11,912 nucleotides of DNA. Origin: JAYEJW01 sp034716535. GTDB lineage: Bacteria > Pseudomonadota > Gammaproteobacteria > Chromatiales > Chromatiaceae. A program made the translations under genes and the position numbers. The notes below the pieces were generated by a model. The model ran no database searches and was not told the origin of the DNA. It saw only the letters and a program-made list of their open reading frames with translations. Below, in pieces: positions 1-7,379 of this stretch. The stretch is from contig JAYEJW010000267.1 in NCBI GenBank assembly GCA_034716535.1, forward strand, positions 1 through 11,912, read 5' to 3'. Positions within the stretch are counted from its first letter, which is position 1. The number at the start of each line of letters is the position of its first letter.

Positions 1-119
1 TAAACCGGAAAAACGATGGCTTCCCAGGCCCGAAAACGCTCTGGATCGGTCTGCAACGCGTCCCCGATTTCGTGCTCGCGCTCGAGGCTCAGCGCAGCAT
101 CGGGGAGAGTTGTGGGTAA
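1..119 (+). pseudogene. IS4-family transposase, C-terminal end (cut by window edge)
   Basis: The frame beginning at base 3 reads through GFPGPKTLWIGLQRV and a following DFVLALEAQRS stretch to a TAA at 117-119. This matches my memory of the extreme C-terminus of IS4/Tn5-like DDE transposases, where a 'DGxPGxKTLWxGLQRxxDF' block lies in the last helices, the Tn5-type dimerisation region. Only about 38 residues are visible. No catalytic D/D/E residue lies inside the window, so I cannot tell whether the element is intact to the left. No terminal inverted repeat was recognised after the stop. It is labelled pseudogene only because it is partial here; it may be the end of a complete transposase. 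Confidence 0.6.
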
Positions 120-194
120 TGGTATGAGCTAATCCGGCTGAAAAACTCGTACCGGCTGCTCAAGGGATATCGAAACTTAGAGAAAGGCGGGCCG

Positions 195-578
195 TTGGAT
201 CAGGAACTCTGTGAACATTTGATGCACGGACTGCTCTGGTACGAATACCTCTATCAAAGCCCGCTTCCGGAACGCCAGCATGCCGAGGTAGTGGTATGGA
301 ACTGGTTCGTGAACACAAAATGGGAAGAGAAGGCACGTGAAATGGACGCGAACGGGGTGCAACATCCGCCCTACGTCTACATGGCACGCTGGCTTAACTC
401 CGAGCTATTGGGCCAATTCGACACCCAGTACCCACGTCTAATGCGAACCGTCGAGATGGTCATACTGCCAAACGCCGTGATGGCGCTTACACTTTCCCGC
501 GAGCGGGCAAACGAGATCCTGTCGAGCCAGAGCGCCGGGACCAAGTTCGATCCGTGGGTAAGACGATCTGAAGTTTAG
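195..578 (+). CDS. Hypothetical protein, possibly 5'-truncated
   Basis: This is a 127-residue open frame of unrecognised family. It is rich in aromatic residues, with WYEYLY near residue 16 and VVWNWFV near residue 34. It is soluble-looking, with no membrane segment or signal peptide. The only plausible local start is TTG at 195, preceded by AGAAAGG about seven bases upstream. The frame stays open back to base 120, directly after the transposase stop, and those codons read like protein (for example RLKNSYRLLKGYRNLEKGG). There is no ATG or GTG between 120 and 195. The gene may therefore have lost its 5' end to the transposon, or may really begin at the TTG. Its base composition is visibly less GC-rich than the operon further right. 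No function can be assigned. Confidence 0.45.
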   Translation: MDQELCEHLMHGLLWYEYLYQSPLPERQHAEVVVWNWFVNTKWEEKAREMDANGVQHPPYVYMARWLNSELLGQFDTQYPRLMRTVEMVILPNAVMALTLSRERANEILSSQSAGTKFDPWVRRSEV

Positions 579-772
579 GGGACAGTATGACTACTCCAGT
601 GGCTAGCCTTCCGACATCGGGTTCGGTCGATGTGGTTAGTTTCAATCAGCACAGTCCTTCGATTCCGAGGGAGGGAGAGCGGAACGCGTCAGCGGTTTCG
701 CTGCATGCTTTCACTGGGGGAAAGCCCCCCAATAACGCCAGAAGCAGGCTCTTTGGTTGTGCGTTAGAAACT
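579..772. other. Intergenic stretch with no supported gene
   Basis: An ATG at 587 has AGGGG just upstream and opens a 70-codon frame. That frame shows no family resemblance, ends inside the antisense of the Uma2 gene, and has a composition typical of a chance ORF. The only structure seen is the G/C-rich hairpin at 715-731. Confidence 0.4.
715..731. terminator. Short G-rich hairpin between convergent genes
   Basis: TGGGGG (715-720) pairs with CCCCCA (726-731) around a five-base AAAGC loop. It lies 42 bases beyond the minus-strand Uma2 stop and about 140 bases beyond the plus-strand gene ending at 578, so it could end either transcript. Neither strand has a T-run after the stem, so intrinsic terminator activity is uncertain. 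Confidence 0.25.
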
Positions 773-1354
773 CTAGCGCGCACCCGATGCATCGGGTAGA
801 GACAGCTCGCGGAGCGCTATGGAGACCGCCTCAAAGGGAGCTACCGAGACCCTCTCTTCGCCCGCGAAGCGGGCGATCTCCCGCCAAGCACCCTGTTCGA
901 GCGCGTAGGCCTCAAAAGTACGGGCCTCAGGATCGACGAGCCAGGCCTGGGAGACGCCGTAATGGGCGTAGATGGGCATCTTGATCCTGCGATCCTTGCT
1001 CTCCGTAGAGGGCGAGAGAATCTCACAGACCCAATCGGGGACGATCTGGATGCGATGCTCGCGCGGTGGAACCGGCATGCGCTTGCGACGCCGACCGCCA
1101 AGGTCCGGGACGGCGATCTCGACATTCAGGACGAAATGGATCTCCGGCTCGGTGAAGACCCACCAGCCACCCGGCCCGCCGCGCCCACGATGGAAGGGTC
1201 CGAAGATCTCGTCTTCGAGCACGGAGCTTGCATGCCCGTGCTGCGTGGACGTACGCGGTTGGGCGTGGAGCTGCCCATTCAGGATCTCGCCGGTCAGGGT
1301 CTCGGGCAGGGCCTGGAGCTGATCATAGAGGGTGCATTTCTCCGCTGGCTGCAT
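773..1354 (-). CDS. Uma2-family (DUF820) PD-(D/E)xK endonuclease-like protein
   Basis: This 193-residue protein carries the hallmarks of the Uma2 family, restriction-endonuclease-fold proteins that often occur in many copies per genome and whose role is mostly unknown. Visible landmarks are GEILNGQL (22-29), a VPDL strand with D84, PDWVCEILSPST (106-117) with E111, then K120 and a second basic patch ending at K125. HYGVSQAWLVDPEARTFEAY follows from residue 131. D84, E111 and K120 are the likely metal-site residues of the PD-(D/E)xK core. An upstream TTG at 1393 would add 13 residues. I prefer ATG at 1354 because the family usually starts a few residues before the 'GEIL' helix, though the GGTGAGG ribosome-site candidate lies very close to it. 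The gene stands alone, divergent from the antiporter operon. A biochemical activity is not shown by the sequence. Confidence 0.82.
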   Translation of the reverse strand: MQPAEKCTLYDQLQALPETLTGEILNGQLHAQPRTSTQHGHASSVLEDEIFGPFHRGRGGPGGWWVFTEPEIHFVLNVEIAVPDLGGRRRKRMPVPPREHRIQIVPDWVCEILSPSTESKDRRIKMPIYAHYGVSQAWLVDPEARTFEAYALEQGAWREIARFAGEERVSVAPFEAVSIALRELSLPDASGAR

Positions 1355-1481
1355 GGCCTCACCGCATCCGCGCCGCGACAGGAACCAAGCCAAATGTACC
1401 GCGGACCTGGAAATCAGGCCCGTCGAGTCGGGTTTCGTCCTCTCCAGCCGTGTAAGGCCACGACGATTATTCCAAGGTTCC

Positions 1482-1511
1482 CTGACAAGTTTGGATTTTC
1501 TCCGCTAAGAT
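1482..1511 (+). promoter_or_regulatory. Candidate sigma70-like promoter of the mrp operon
   Basis: CTGACA at 1482-1487 matches five of six bases of the -35 consensus. TAAGAT at 1506-1511 matches four of six of the -10 consensus, with an 18-base spacer. Transcription would begin near 1518 and leave a leader of roughly 55 bases before mrpA. No riboswitch-like fold or repeat was seen in the leader. The call rests on consensus matching only. Confidence 0.35.
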
Positions 1512-1573
1512 TGGCACGCTCTGCGGCATCCCTTTGATCGCCCCAGATCCTCGCTACTGACTTCAGGACCCTG

Positions 1574-4363
1574 ATGTTACCGCTGATCGTCTGCGTGCCC
1601 TTCATCGGTGCTGTGCTCGTTCCCCTCGCGGCATCGAGGGCGGGGCTGCGTCCCGCGTTGACGGCTGGTCTGACCGCTGCCCTCGCGCTGGCACTGTTGA
1701 TCCCGGAAATGCCTGCGGTCTACGAGGGTGCTGCCCTGATCGACCGCCACGAGTGGATCCCCGCGATCGGGCTGACGGTCGCCTTCCGCCTCGACGGGCT
1801 GAGCCTGCTCTTCGCGCAGCTCATTCTCGGCATCGGCATGCTCGTGGTGCTCTACGCGCACTACTATCTCTCCGCCACGGAGGGCGGGCCCCGCTTCTAC
1901 AGCTACCTGCTGCTGTTCATGGGGGCCATGCTCGGCCTGGTTCTGTCGGAGAATCTATTGCAGATGCTCCTGTTCTGGGAGCTGACCAGCCTCTCGTCCT
2001 TCCTCCTCATCGGCTTTCGCCGACGCGAGGCGGAGGCGCGCCAGGGCGCCCGGCTGGCGCTCTTCGTGACCGGCGGCGGCGGTCTCGCGCTCCTCGCCGC
2101 GGTGCTCCTCATCGGTGGTTTGGCCGGCAGCTACGAGCTCACCGATGTTCTGGCGGCCGGAGAGACGATCAAGCAGGACGGACTGTACCCCCTAATCCTT
2201 ACGCTGTTCCTGCTCGGGGCGGCAACCAAGTCGGCGCAGTTCCCGTTTCACTTCTGGCTGCCCCACGCGATGGCGGCGCCGACGCCTGTGAGTGCTTACC
2301 TGCACTCCGCGACCATGGTCAAGGCAGGGATCTTCCTTCTCGGGAGGTTCTTTCCGGTTCTCGCGGGCACGGACCTTTGGTTCTACCTGGTGGGAGGAAT
2401 GGGCCTTACCACGCTGCTGCTGGGCGCCTACCTCGCCCTCTTCCAAAACGATCTCAAGGGACTGCTGGCGTACTCCACCATCAGCCACCTCGGCCTCATC
2501 ACCCTACTCTTCGGGCTCGGCACCCCCCTCGGGGAGATCGCTGCCGTCTTCCACATCATCAATCACGCGGTCTTCAAGGCCTCCCTGTTCATGGCCGCCG
2601 GCATCATCGACCACGAGTGCGGAAGCCGCGACATGCGCAAGATAAACGGCCTGTTCAAGTACATGCCCTACACGGCTGTGCTGGCGATGGTGGCCGCAGG
2701 CGCCATGGCTGGGGTTCCGCTGCTCAACGGCTTTCTCTCCAAGGAGATGTTCTTCGGCGAGACGCTCCACCTGCAGTGGCTCGGGGATGCCTCGTGGCAT
2801 TGGGTGCTGCCTTGGGCGGCGACGCTCGCCGGCGTCTTTGCAGTAGCCTATTCGCTGCGCTTCATCCACGACGTCTTCTTCAACGGCGAGCCCAAGGGCT
2901 TGACCAGGACGCCGCACGAGCCGCCGCGTTGGATGAAGGTGCCCGTGGAGATCCTGGTGGTGCTGTGCGTGGCCGTCGGCACCTTCCCCGGCTTCACGGT
3001 GCGCCCCGTGCTCGAGGCGGCCGCGGGGGCCGTGCTGCAGAGACCGCTGCCAGAGTTCAGCCTGGCTGTCTGGCACGGCTTCAACCTGCCCTTTGCGATG
3101 AGTCTGGTGGCGCTCTCCGGCGGGGTGGCGGTCTATACCGTCCGACGGCGGCTGTTCGCGGCACACGAGCGGCTGCGGCACAGGCTCAGGTTCAGCGGCA
3201 AGGACGTCGCGGAGGGGCTGCTCGCCCTTGTATTCGAGCTCGGGCGCCGGCTCGACCGCCTTCTGGACAACCGCAGCCTGGTCCGGTACACGTTCGCGCT
3301 GCTGGTGAGCGCCCTGGCAATCGGCGCGGCCGGATACTGGGGAGAGCCCATTGGCGGCTCCGGCCCGCGCGAGTCCCTCGACCTCGGCGTCCTCCTGGGA
3401 GGCCTGCTGCTCGGCGCCGGGGCGGTCGCCACAGCGATCAAGCACCGCAACCGCTTCGTTGCCGTACTGATGCTCGGTCTGGTCGGGCTAATGACCTCGC
3501 TGTTTTTCGCCCGTTTCTCCGCCCCCGATCTGGCCCTCACGCAGCTGCTGGTCGAGATCGTGACCGTGATCCTGGTCCTGCTCGCGATGTACTTCCTGCC
3601 GGAGGCGACCCCGGCCGTTTTCAGCGCGACCCGGCGGGCCCGCGACACTCTCCTGGCCCTGCTGACCGGCACCGGAGTGGCGGCGCTCACCTATGCCATG
3701 CTCACCCGGTCCGCGGACAGCATCTCGGCCTTCCACCTCGCCGAAAGCAAGCCCGGTGGCGGCGGCACCAACGTGGTGAACGTGATCCTCGTGGATTTCC
3801 GCAGCTTCGATACCCTGGGCGAGATCACGGTGCTCGGTATCGCGGCTGTCGGCATCCTGGCCATGCTCACCGGTCTCGTGCTCCACGGCCCCAGGATGGA
3901 CTGGCTCGGCCGACCTTGGGCGCCGGACCGCCACCCGATGGTGCTCGCCGTGGTGTCCAAGCCGCTGCTGCCCATCGCGCTGCTCGTCTCCGCCTTTCTG
4001 TTCCTGCGGGGTCACAACGAGCCCGGCGGCGGCTTCATCGCCGCTCTCGTCACGGGCGTGGCCCTGATCCTGCAGTACATCGCACAGGGCAGCAACACGG
4101 CACAGGCGCGGTTCCACGGTGATGCGCTCACGCTGATTGGCGCGGGAATCCTCTTGGCGGTGCTGACGGGACTCGGGAGCTGGCTGTTCGGCTACCCCTT
4201 CCTCACCACCACATTCACCTACGCGACGCTCCCGGTGGTGGGGAAGTTCGAGCTCGCGAGCGCGATGCTCTTCGACCTCGGGGTGTACCTGGGGGTTGCG
4301 GGCACAGTACTGCTCATCCTCGCGGGCCTCGGCGACCTGAGCCCACGGAACAGGACCGCCTGA
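1574..4363 (+). CDS. mrpA: Mrp-type Na+(K+)/H+ antiporter, fused subunit A+B
   Basis: This is a 929-residue polytopic membrane protein, the largest subunit of the Mrp/Mnh/Pha antiporter. The N-terminal NuoL-like transporter domain (about 60-440) keeps the expected charged residues inside membrane helices: E136 in LLFWELTSLSSF, K219 in AATKSAQFPFHFWLP, K250 in HSATMVKAG, H331 and K335 in INHAVFKAS, and K390 in FLSKEMF. A second region (about 600-775) has the MbhD/E-like PDLALTQLLVEIVTVIL block, with E661, and LGEITVLG with E750. The C-terminus (about 785-920) is an MrpB domain with the HNEPGGGFIAAL signature at 814-825. A plus B fusion is the known group 2 arrangement. ATG at 1574 has AGGA five bases upstream. 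The stop overlaps the mrpC start by one base. Which cation is exchanged cannot be read from the sequence. Confidence 0.97.
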   Translation: MLPLIVCVPFIGAVLVPLAASRAGLRPALTAGLTAALALALLIPEMPAVYEGAALIDRHEWIPAIGLTVAFRLDGLSLLFAQLILGIGMLVVLYAHYYLSATEGGPRFYSYLLLFMGAMLGLVLSENLLQMLLFWELTSLSSFLLIGFRRREAEARQGARLALFVTGGGGLALLAAVLLIGGLAGSYELTDVLAAGETIKQDGLYPLILTLFLLGAATKSAQFPFHFWLPHAMAAPTPVSAYLHSATMVKAGIFLLGRFFPVLAGTDLWFYLVGGMGLTTLLLGAYLALFQNDLKGLLAYSTISHLGLITLLFGLGTPLGEIAAVFHIINHAVFKASLFMAAGIIDHECGSRDMRKINGLFKYMPYTAVLAMVAAGAMAGVPLLNGFLSKEMFFGETLHLQWLGDASWHWVLPWAATLAGVFAVAYSLRFIHDVFFNGEPKGLTRTPHEPPRWMKVPVEILVVLCVAVGTFPGFTVRPVLEAAAGAVLQRPLPEFSLAVWHGFNLPFAMSLVALSGGVAVYTVRRRLFAAHERLRHRLRFSGKDVAEGLLALVFELGRRLDRLLDNRSLVRYTFALLVSALAIGAAGYWGEPIGGSGPRESLDLGVLLGGLLLGAGAVATAIKHRNRFVAVLMLGLVGLMTSLFFARFSAPDLALTQLLVEIVTVILVLLAMYFLPEATPAVFSATRRARDTLLALLTGTGVAALTYAMLTRSADSISAFHLAESKPGGGGTNVVNVILVDFRSFDTLGEITVLGIAAVGILAMLTGLVLHGPRMDWLGRPWAPDRHPMVLAVVSKPLLPIALLVSAFLFLRGHNEPGGGFIAALVTGVALILQYIAQGSNTAQARFHGDALTLIGAGILLAVLTGLGSWLFGYPFLTTTFTYATLPVVGKFELASAMLFDLGVYLGVAGTVLLILAGLGDLSPRNRTA

Positions 4364-4692
4364 TGGAAGCATTGGTATCGATTCTGGTCGGGGTGATGAC
4401 GGCGAGCGCCGTTTACCTGCTGCTACGCTCCCACACCTTCCCGATCGTGCTCGGGCTCTCCCTGCTCGGCTACGCGGTCAACGTCTTCCTGTTCGCCAGT
4501 GGGGGGTTGACGCCCGACAACGCGCCGCTGGTCGAGCACGGCATTGCGCGGCTCCCCGACCCTCTGCCGCAGGCGCTCGTGCTCACGGCGATTGTCATCG
4601 GCTTCGGCATGATCGCGTTTCTCATCGTCCTGGCCCTGCGCGCATTGCGTGACCTCGGCGGCGACGGGGTGGACGGAGGAGACGCGCCTTGA
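4363..4692 (+). CDS. mrpC: Mrp antiporter subunit C (NuoK-like)
   Basis: This 109-residue protein has three predicted membrane helices and resembles NuoK of respiratory complex I. The family signature DPLPQALVLTAIVIGF is present at 66-81, following the conserved PDNAPLV at 51-57. Length is normal for MrpC. ATG overlaps the mrpA stop by one base (TGATG) and has AGGA seven bases upstream. The last four bases overlap the start of mrpD. In known complexes MrpC packs between the large A and D subunits and is required for function. The C-terminal tail (about 97-109) is Gly/Asp-rich and probably disordered. Confidence 0.96.
   Translation: MEALVSILVGVMTASAVYLLLRSHTFPIVLGLSLLGYAVNVFLFASGGLTPDNAPLVEHGIARLPDPLPQALVLTAIVIGFGMIAFLIVLALRALRDLGGDGVDGGDAP
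4675..4691 (+). promoter_or_regulatory. Strong ribosome site fixing a TTG start for mrpD
   Basis: GGAGGAG at 4675-4681 is followed after seven bases by TTG at 4689-4691, which overlaps the mrpC stop as TTGA. The first in-frame ATG of mrpD lies about 80 codons further on, inside a conserved region. A rare TTG start is therefore the best reading. Confidence 0.7.
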
Positions 4693-6224
4693 GCCATCTC
4701 GTCCTGCTCCCTGTCCTGATACCGCTGGTCGGCGGCGCGCTCCTGCTGCTGACGGGCGGGCTCGGGACGCGCGTGGAGCGCACCATCGCCCTGGCCGCCA
4801 CGGCGGCCCTGTTGCCCGTCGCCCTCCTGCTCCTCTCCCGCGCCGCGAGCGGGGAGATTCTGATCTACTACCTCGGCGACTGGCCGGCACCCTACGGGAT
4901 CACCCTGGTCGTGGACCGCCTGAGCGCGCTGATGCTCACGCTCGCTGCAGTTCTTGCGTTGGCGAGCCTGCTGTACGCCGTCGCCGGTGACGACCGCCGC
5001 GGCAGGTACTTCCACCCCCTCTTTCAGATGCAGCTGCTCGGCATCAACGGGGCCTTCATCACCGGGGATCTCTTCAATCTATTCGTCTTCTTCGAGATCC
5101 TGCTCATCGCCTCCTACGCCTTGCAGCTCCACGGCGGAGGCGCGGCGCGCGTTCGCGCGGCCCTGCACCTGGTAGTGCTGAACCTTGCGGGCTCGTCGAT
5201 CTTTCTCATCGGAATCGGCGCAATCTACGCCGCCACGGGCACCCTCAACATGGCAGACCTCGCGGTGCGCGTGTCCGCTGCCCAGGCCGATCAGGCAGGA
5301 CTTCTGCGCGCCGGCGGGCTTCTGCTGCTCGTGGTCTTCGCCCTCAAGGCCGCCCTGGTGCCGCTCGGGTTCTGGCTTCCACCCGCCTACACCGCCGCGA
5401 GCGCGCCGGTGGCGGCGCTCTTCGCCATCATGACCAAGGTGGGCGTCTACGCCATCCTGCGGGTGCACGGGCTGGTGTTCGGCCCAGAGGCCGGCCCGGC
5501 CGCCTCGCTGGCCGTGCCCTGGCTGGTCCCAGTCGGGCTGGCAACGATCGCTGTCGCGACCCTCGGCGTGCTTGCCTGCCGGGAGCTGCACCGACTGCTC
5601 GCACACCTGGTCGTGTTGTCTGCGGGCACCCTGATCGTCGCACTCGGCCTCGACTCGGAGGCGGCGACCTCGGCAGCGCTCTACTATGCGCTCAACAGCA
5701 CCCTCGTCGGTGGCGGCCTGTTCCTGCTTGCCGACCTGATCGCCCGCGAGCGCGGGGAGGCGAGGACCTTCCTGGACAGGGCGCAGGGCGTCGCACGGCC
5801 GGCGCTGCTCGGGACCCTGTTCTTCGTCGGGGCTGTCGGGGTGGCAGGGCTCCCACCGTTTGCGGGCTTCGCGGCCAAGGTCTACATCCTGCAGAGCGCC
5901 GTGGCGGGCCCGGCCGCGACCTGGGTCTTCTCGGTGGTGCTCGTGAGCGGGCTGCTGTTGATCGTCGCTCTCAGCCGGGCGGGGAGCGGAATCTTCTGGC
6001 GCATCGGCGACACGCCCCCTGCCGGTGAACGGGCCGGTCTGTTGCCGACGTCGTCCGCGGCATTCCTGTTGCTCGGCACCGTCGTGCTGATGGCCGGGGC
6101 CGGGCCCATTACGGCATTCACCCAAGCGACTGCCTCGCAGCTCGCCGACCGAGCCGCTTACGTCGGCGGCGTCATGGCAAACCAGGGAGTGAGCACGCCG
6201 GCGAGCCAGAGAGGAGACCCTTGA
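4689..6224 (+). CDS. mrpD: Mrp antiporter subunit D (NuoM/NuoN-like)
   Basis: This 511-residue polytopic protein is the second proton-pumping-type subunit of the complex, homologous to NuoM/NuoN. Conserved membrane charges are visible at E136 (FVFFEILLIASYALQLHG), K220 (FALKAALVPLGFWLP), K250 (AIMTKVGVY) and K397 (GFAAKVYIL). At the helix corresponding to the HxxFK block of mrpA it reads NSTLVGGGLFLL, without His or Lys, as I remember for PhaD-type subunits. GVAGLPPFAGF at 384-394 is another family block. Translation starts at TTG. The mrpD stop overlaps the mrpE ATG by one base. Length is normal for MrpD. Confidence 0.96.
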   Translation: MSHLVLLPVLIPLVGGALLLLTGGLGTRVERTIALAATAALLPVALLLLSRAASGEILIYYLGDWPAPYGITLVVDRLSALMLTLAAVLALASLLYAVAGDDRRGRYFHPLFQMQLLGINGAFITGDLFNLFVFFEILLIASYALQLHGGGAARVRAALHLVVLNLAGSSIFLIGIGAIYAATGTLNMADLAVRVSAAQADQAGLLRAGGLLLLVVFALKAALVPLGFWLPPAYTAASAPVAALFAIMTKVGVYAILRVHGLVFGPEAGPAASLAVPWLVPVGLATIAVATLGVLACRELHRLLAHLVVLSAGTLIVALGLDSEAATSAALYYALNSTLVGGGLFLLADLIARERGEARTFLDRAQGVARPALLGTLFFVGAVGVAGLPPFAGFAAKVYILQSAVAGPAATWVFSVVLVSGLLLIVALSRAGSGIFWRIGDTPPAGERAGLLPTSSAAFLLLGTVVLMAGAGPITAFTQATASQLADRAAYVGGVMANQGVSTPASQRGDP

Positions 6225-6721
6225 TGCAGATGCTCTTCCGCTGGATGCCGCACCCTCTGCTCAGCCTCGTGCTGCTGGTGCTCTGGCTGTTGTTGAACAA
6301 CAGTGCATCCCCGGGGCATTTGGTGCTCGGTGCGCTACTCGGGGTGCTGATCCCGCTCTTCACGCGGCGCTTCTGGCCGGAGCCGGCCCGCGTACGGCGC
6401 CCGGTCCTGGCGCTTCGATTCGCCGCACTCGTGCTGTGGGACATCGTCGTCGCCAACTTCGCCGTGGCGAGGATCGTGCTCGGTCCCCGCGAGGCCATCC
6501 GGCCTGCATTCGTGCGCGTTCCACTCGACGTCAAGGGGGAGGTCGCGGTGACCGTGCTGGCGAGCGTGGTCTCTCTCACGCCGGGCACCGTCTCGGCGGA
6601 CCTGGACGCCGAACGCCGTTACCTGCTGGTACACGCCCTCAGCGAGGACGATCCCTCCCGGCTCACACGGCACATCAAGACGCGTTACGAGGCGCCCATC
6701 AAGGAGATATTCGCATGCTGA
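6224..6721 (+). CDS. mrpE: Mrp antiporter subunit E
   Basis: This 165-residue protein of the MrpE (DUF68) family has two or three N-terminal membrane segments and a cytoplasmic C-terminal domain. The family block SLTPGTVSADLD is present at 117-128, followed by LLVHALSEDD. I chose ATG at 6224, which overlaps the mrpD stop by one base and has AGGAG seven bases upstream. A TTG at 6221 is in frame but would leave only four bases from the same ribosome site. The gene overlaps mrpF by seven bases. MrpE is a structural subunit needed for full activity of the complex in studied species. Confidence 0.95.
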   Translation: MQMLFRWMPHPLLSLVLLVLWLLLNNSASPGHLVLGALLGVLIPLFTRRFWPEPARVRRPVLALRFAALVLWDIVVANFAVARIVLGPREAIRPAFVRVPLDVKGEVAVTVLASVVSLTPGTVSADLDAERRYLLVHALSEDDPSRLTRHIKTRYEAPIKEIFAC

Positions 6722-6984
6722 ACACCGTGGTGCTCATCGCCTTGGCCATGCTGGGGGCTGCGCTCCTGCTGAACGCATGGCGGCTGTTTCGCGGCCCGGA
6801 AGCGACCGACCGCATCCTCGCCCTGGACACCCTGTACATCAACGCCGCGGCAGTCATCGTTCTCTACGGCGTCTACATCGGGCGCCCGGACTTTTTTGAG
6901 GCCGCGCTGCTCATCGCCCTGTTGGGTTTCGTTAGCACCATGGCGCTGGCCAAGTTCCTCCTGCGCGGAGACATCATCGAATGA
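6715..6984 (+). CDS. mrpF: Mrp antiporter subunit F
   Basis: This 89-residue protein has three membrane helices, typical of MrpF. The signature RGPEATDRILALDTL at 26-40 contains the conserved acidic D32 and D38, and FFEAALLIALLGFVSTMALAKFL follows from residue 60. The true start is ATG at 6715, inside the end of mrpE and 7 bases overlapping it, with AAGGAG eight bases upstream. A longer in-frame extension through mrpE exists but is antiporter-E coding sequence in another frame. The gene overlaps mrpG as ATGA. Confidence 0.95.
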   Translation: MLNTVVLIALAMLGAALLLNAWRLFRGPEATDRILALDTLYINAAAVIVLYGVYIGRPDFFEAALLIALLGFVSTMALAKFLLRGDIIE

Positions 6985-7322
6985 TCGCGAGCCTCGCCGA
7001 CCTGCTGACCGCCGGTTTTCTCCTGATCGGCGCCGGCTTCGCGCTGATCGGATCCATCGGACTCGTGCGTCTTCCCGACATCTTCACCCGCCTGCACGGC
7101 CCGACCAAGGCCACCACTCTCGGCGTCGGCGGCGTTCTGCTGGGCTCGATCCTGTTCTTCTCGACGCGTACGGGTTTGAGTCTCCACGAGCTGCTGGTCA
7201 GTATTTTTCTCTTCATGACCGCGCCGGTGAGCGCTCATCTCATCGCCCGTGCGGCGCTGCACCGCCGCTGCCGGAGCCTCAGTCCGGTCCCGAAGGAGAA
7301 TCCTTCGGGATCGAGCGATTAA
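6981..7322 (+). CDS. mrpG: Mrp antiporter subunit G
   Basis: This 113-residue protein has three membrane helices and ends the operon. The family block LPDIFTRLHGPTKATTLGVG is at 31-50, and FLFMTAPVSAHLIARAA at 77-93. ATG at 6981 overlaps the mrpF stop by four bases, and GGAG lies ten bases upstream. The last dozen or so residues (PVPKENPSGSSD) form a polar tail encoded by the hairpin DNA at 7288-7310, and are unlikely to be structured. With A, C, D, E and F the complex is complete. Confidence 0.96.
   Translation: MIASLADLLTAGFLLIGAGFALIGSIGLVRLPDIFTRLHGPTKATTLGVGGVLLGSILFFSTRTGLSLHELLVSIFLFMTAPVSAHLIARAALHRRCRSLSPVPKENPSGSSD
7288..7310. terminator. Perfect 10-bp hairpin at the end of mrpG
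   Basis: TCCCGAAGGA (7288-7297) and TCCTTCGGGA (7301-7310) are exact complements around a GAA loop. A G-C pair and a G-T pair can extend the stem outward. It sits inside the last codons of mrpG, ten bases before the stop, and between this operon and a converging gene. It could end transcription in both directions, but no T-run follows on the plus strand, so it may instead stabilise the mRNA end or be a small repeat. Confidence 0.45.
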
Positions 7323-7379
7323 CGAACCGTCTGCTCAGCGTTCTCCGCGTCTGTGCAGTTGGATTCTGAAATTCCCCGG

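Noticed and set aside
587..799. 70-codon gene after the orphan ORF
   Set aside because: It has an acceptable ribosome site but no family likeness, overlaps the Uma2 end in antisense, and includes the G/C hairpin.
962..1537. Plus-strand open frame opposite the Uma2 gene
   Set aside because: It is antisense to a clear conserved family and shows no recognisable domain.
1753..4122. Very long plus-strand open frame overlapping mrpA in another frame
   Set aside because: Its Arg/Pro/Gly-rich, low-complexity translation is typical of a GC-rich shadow, and mrpA is unambiguous.
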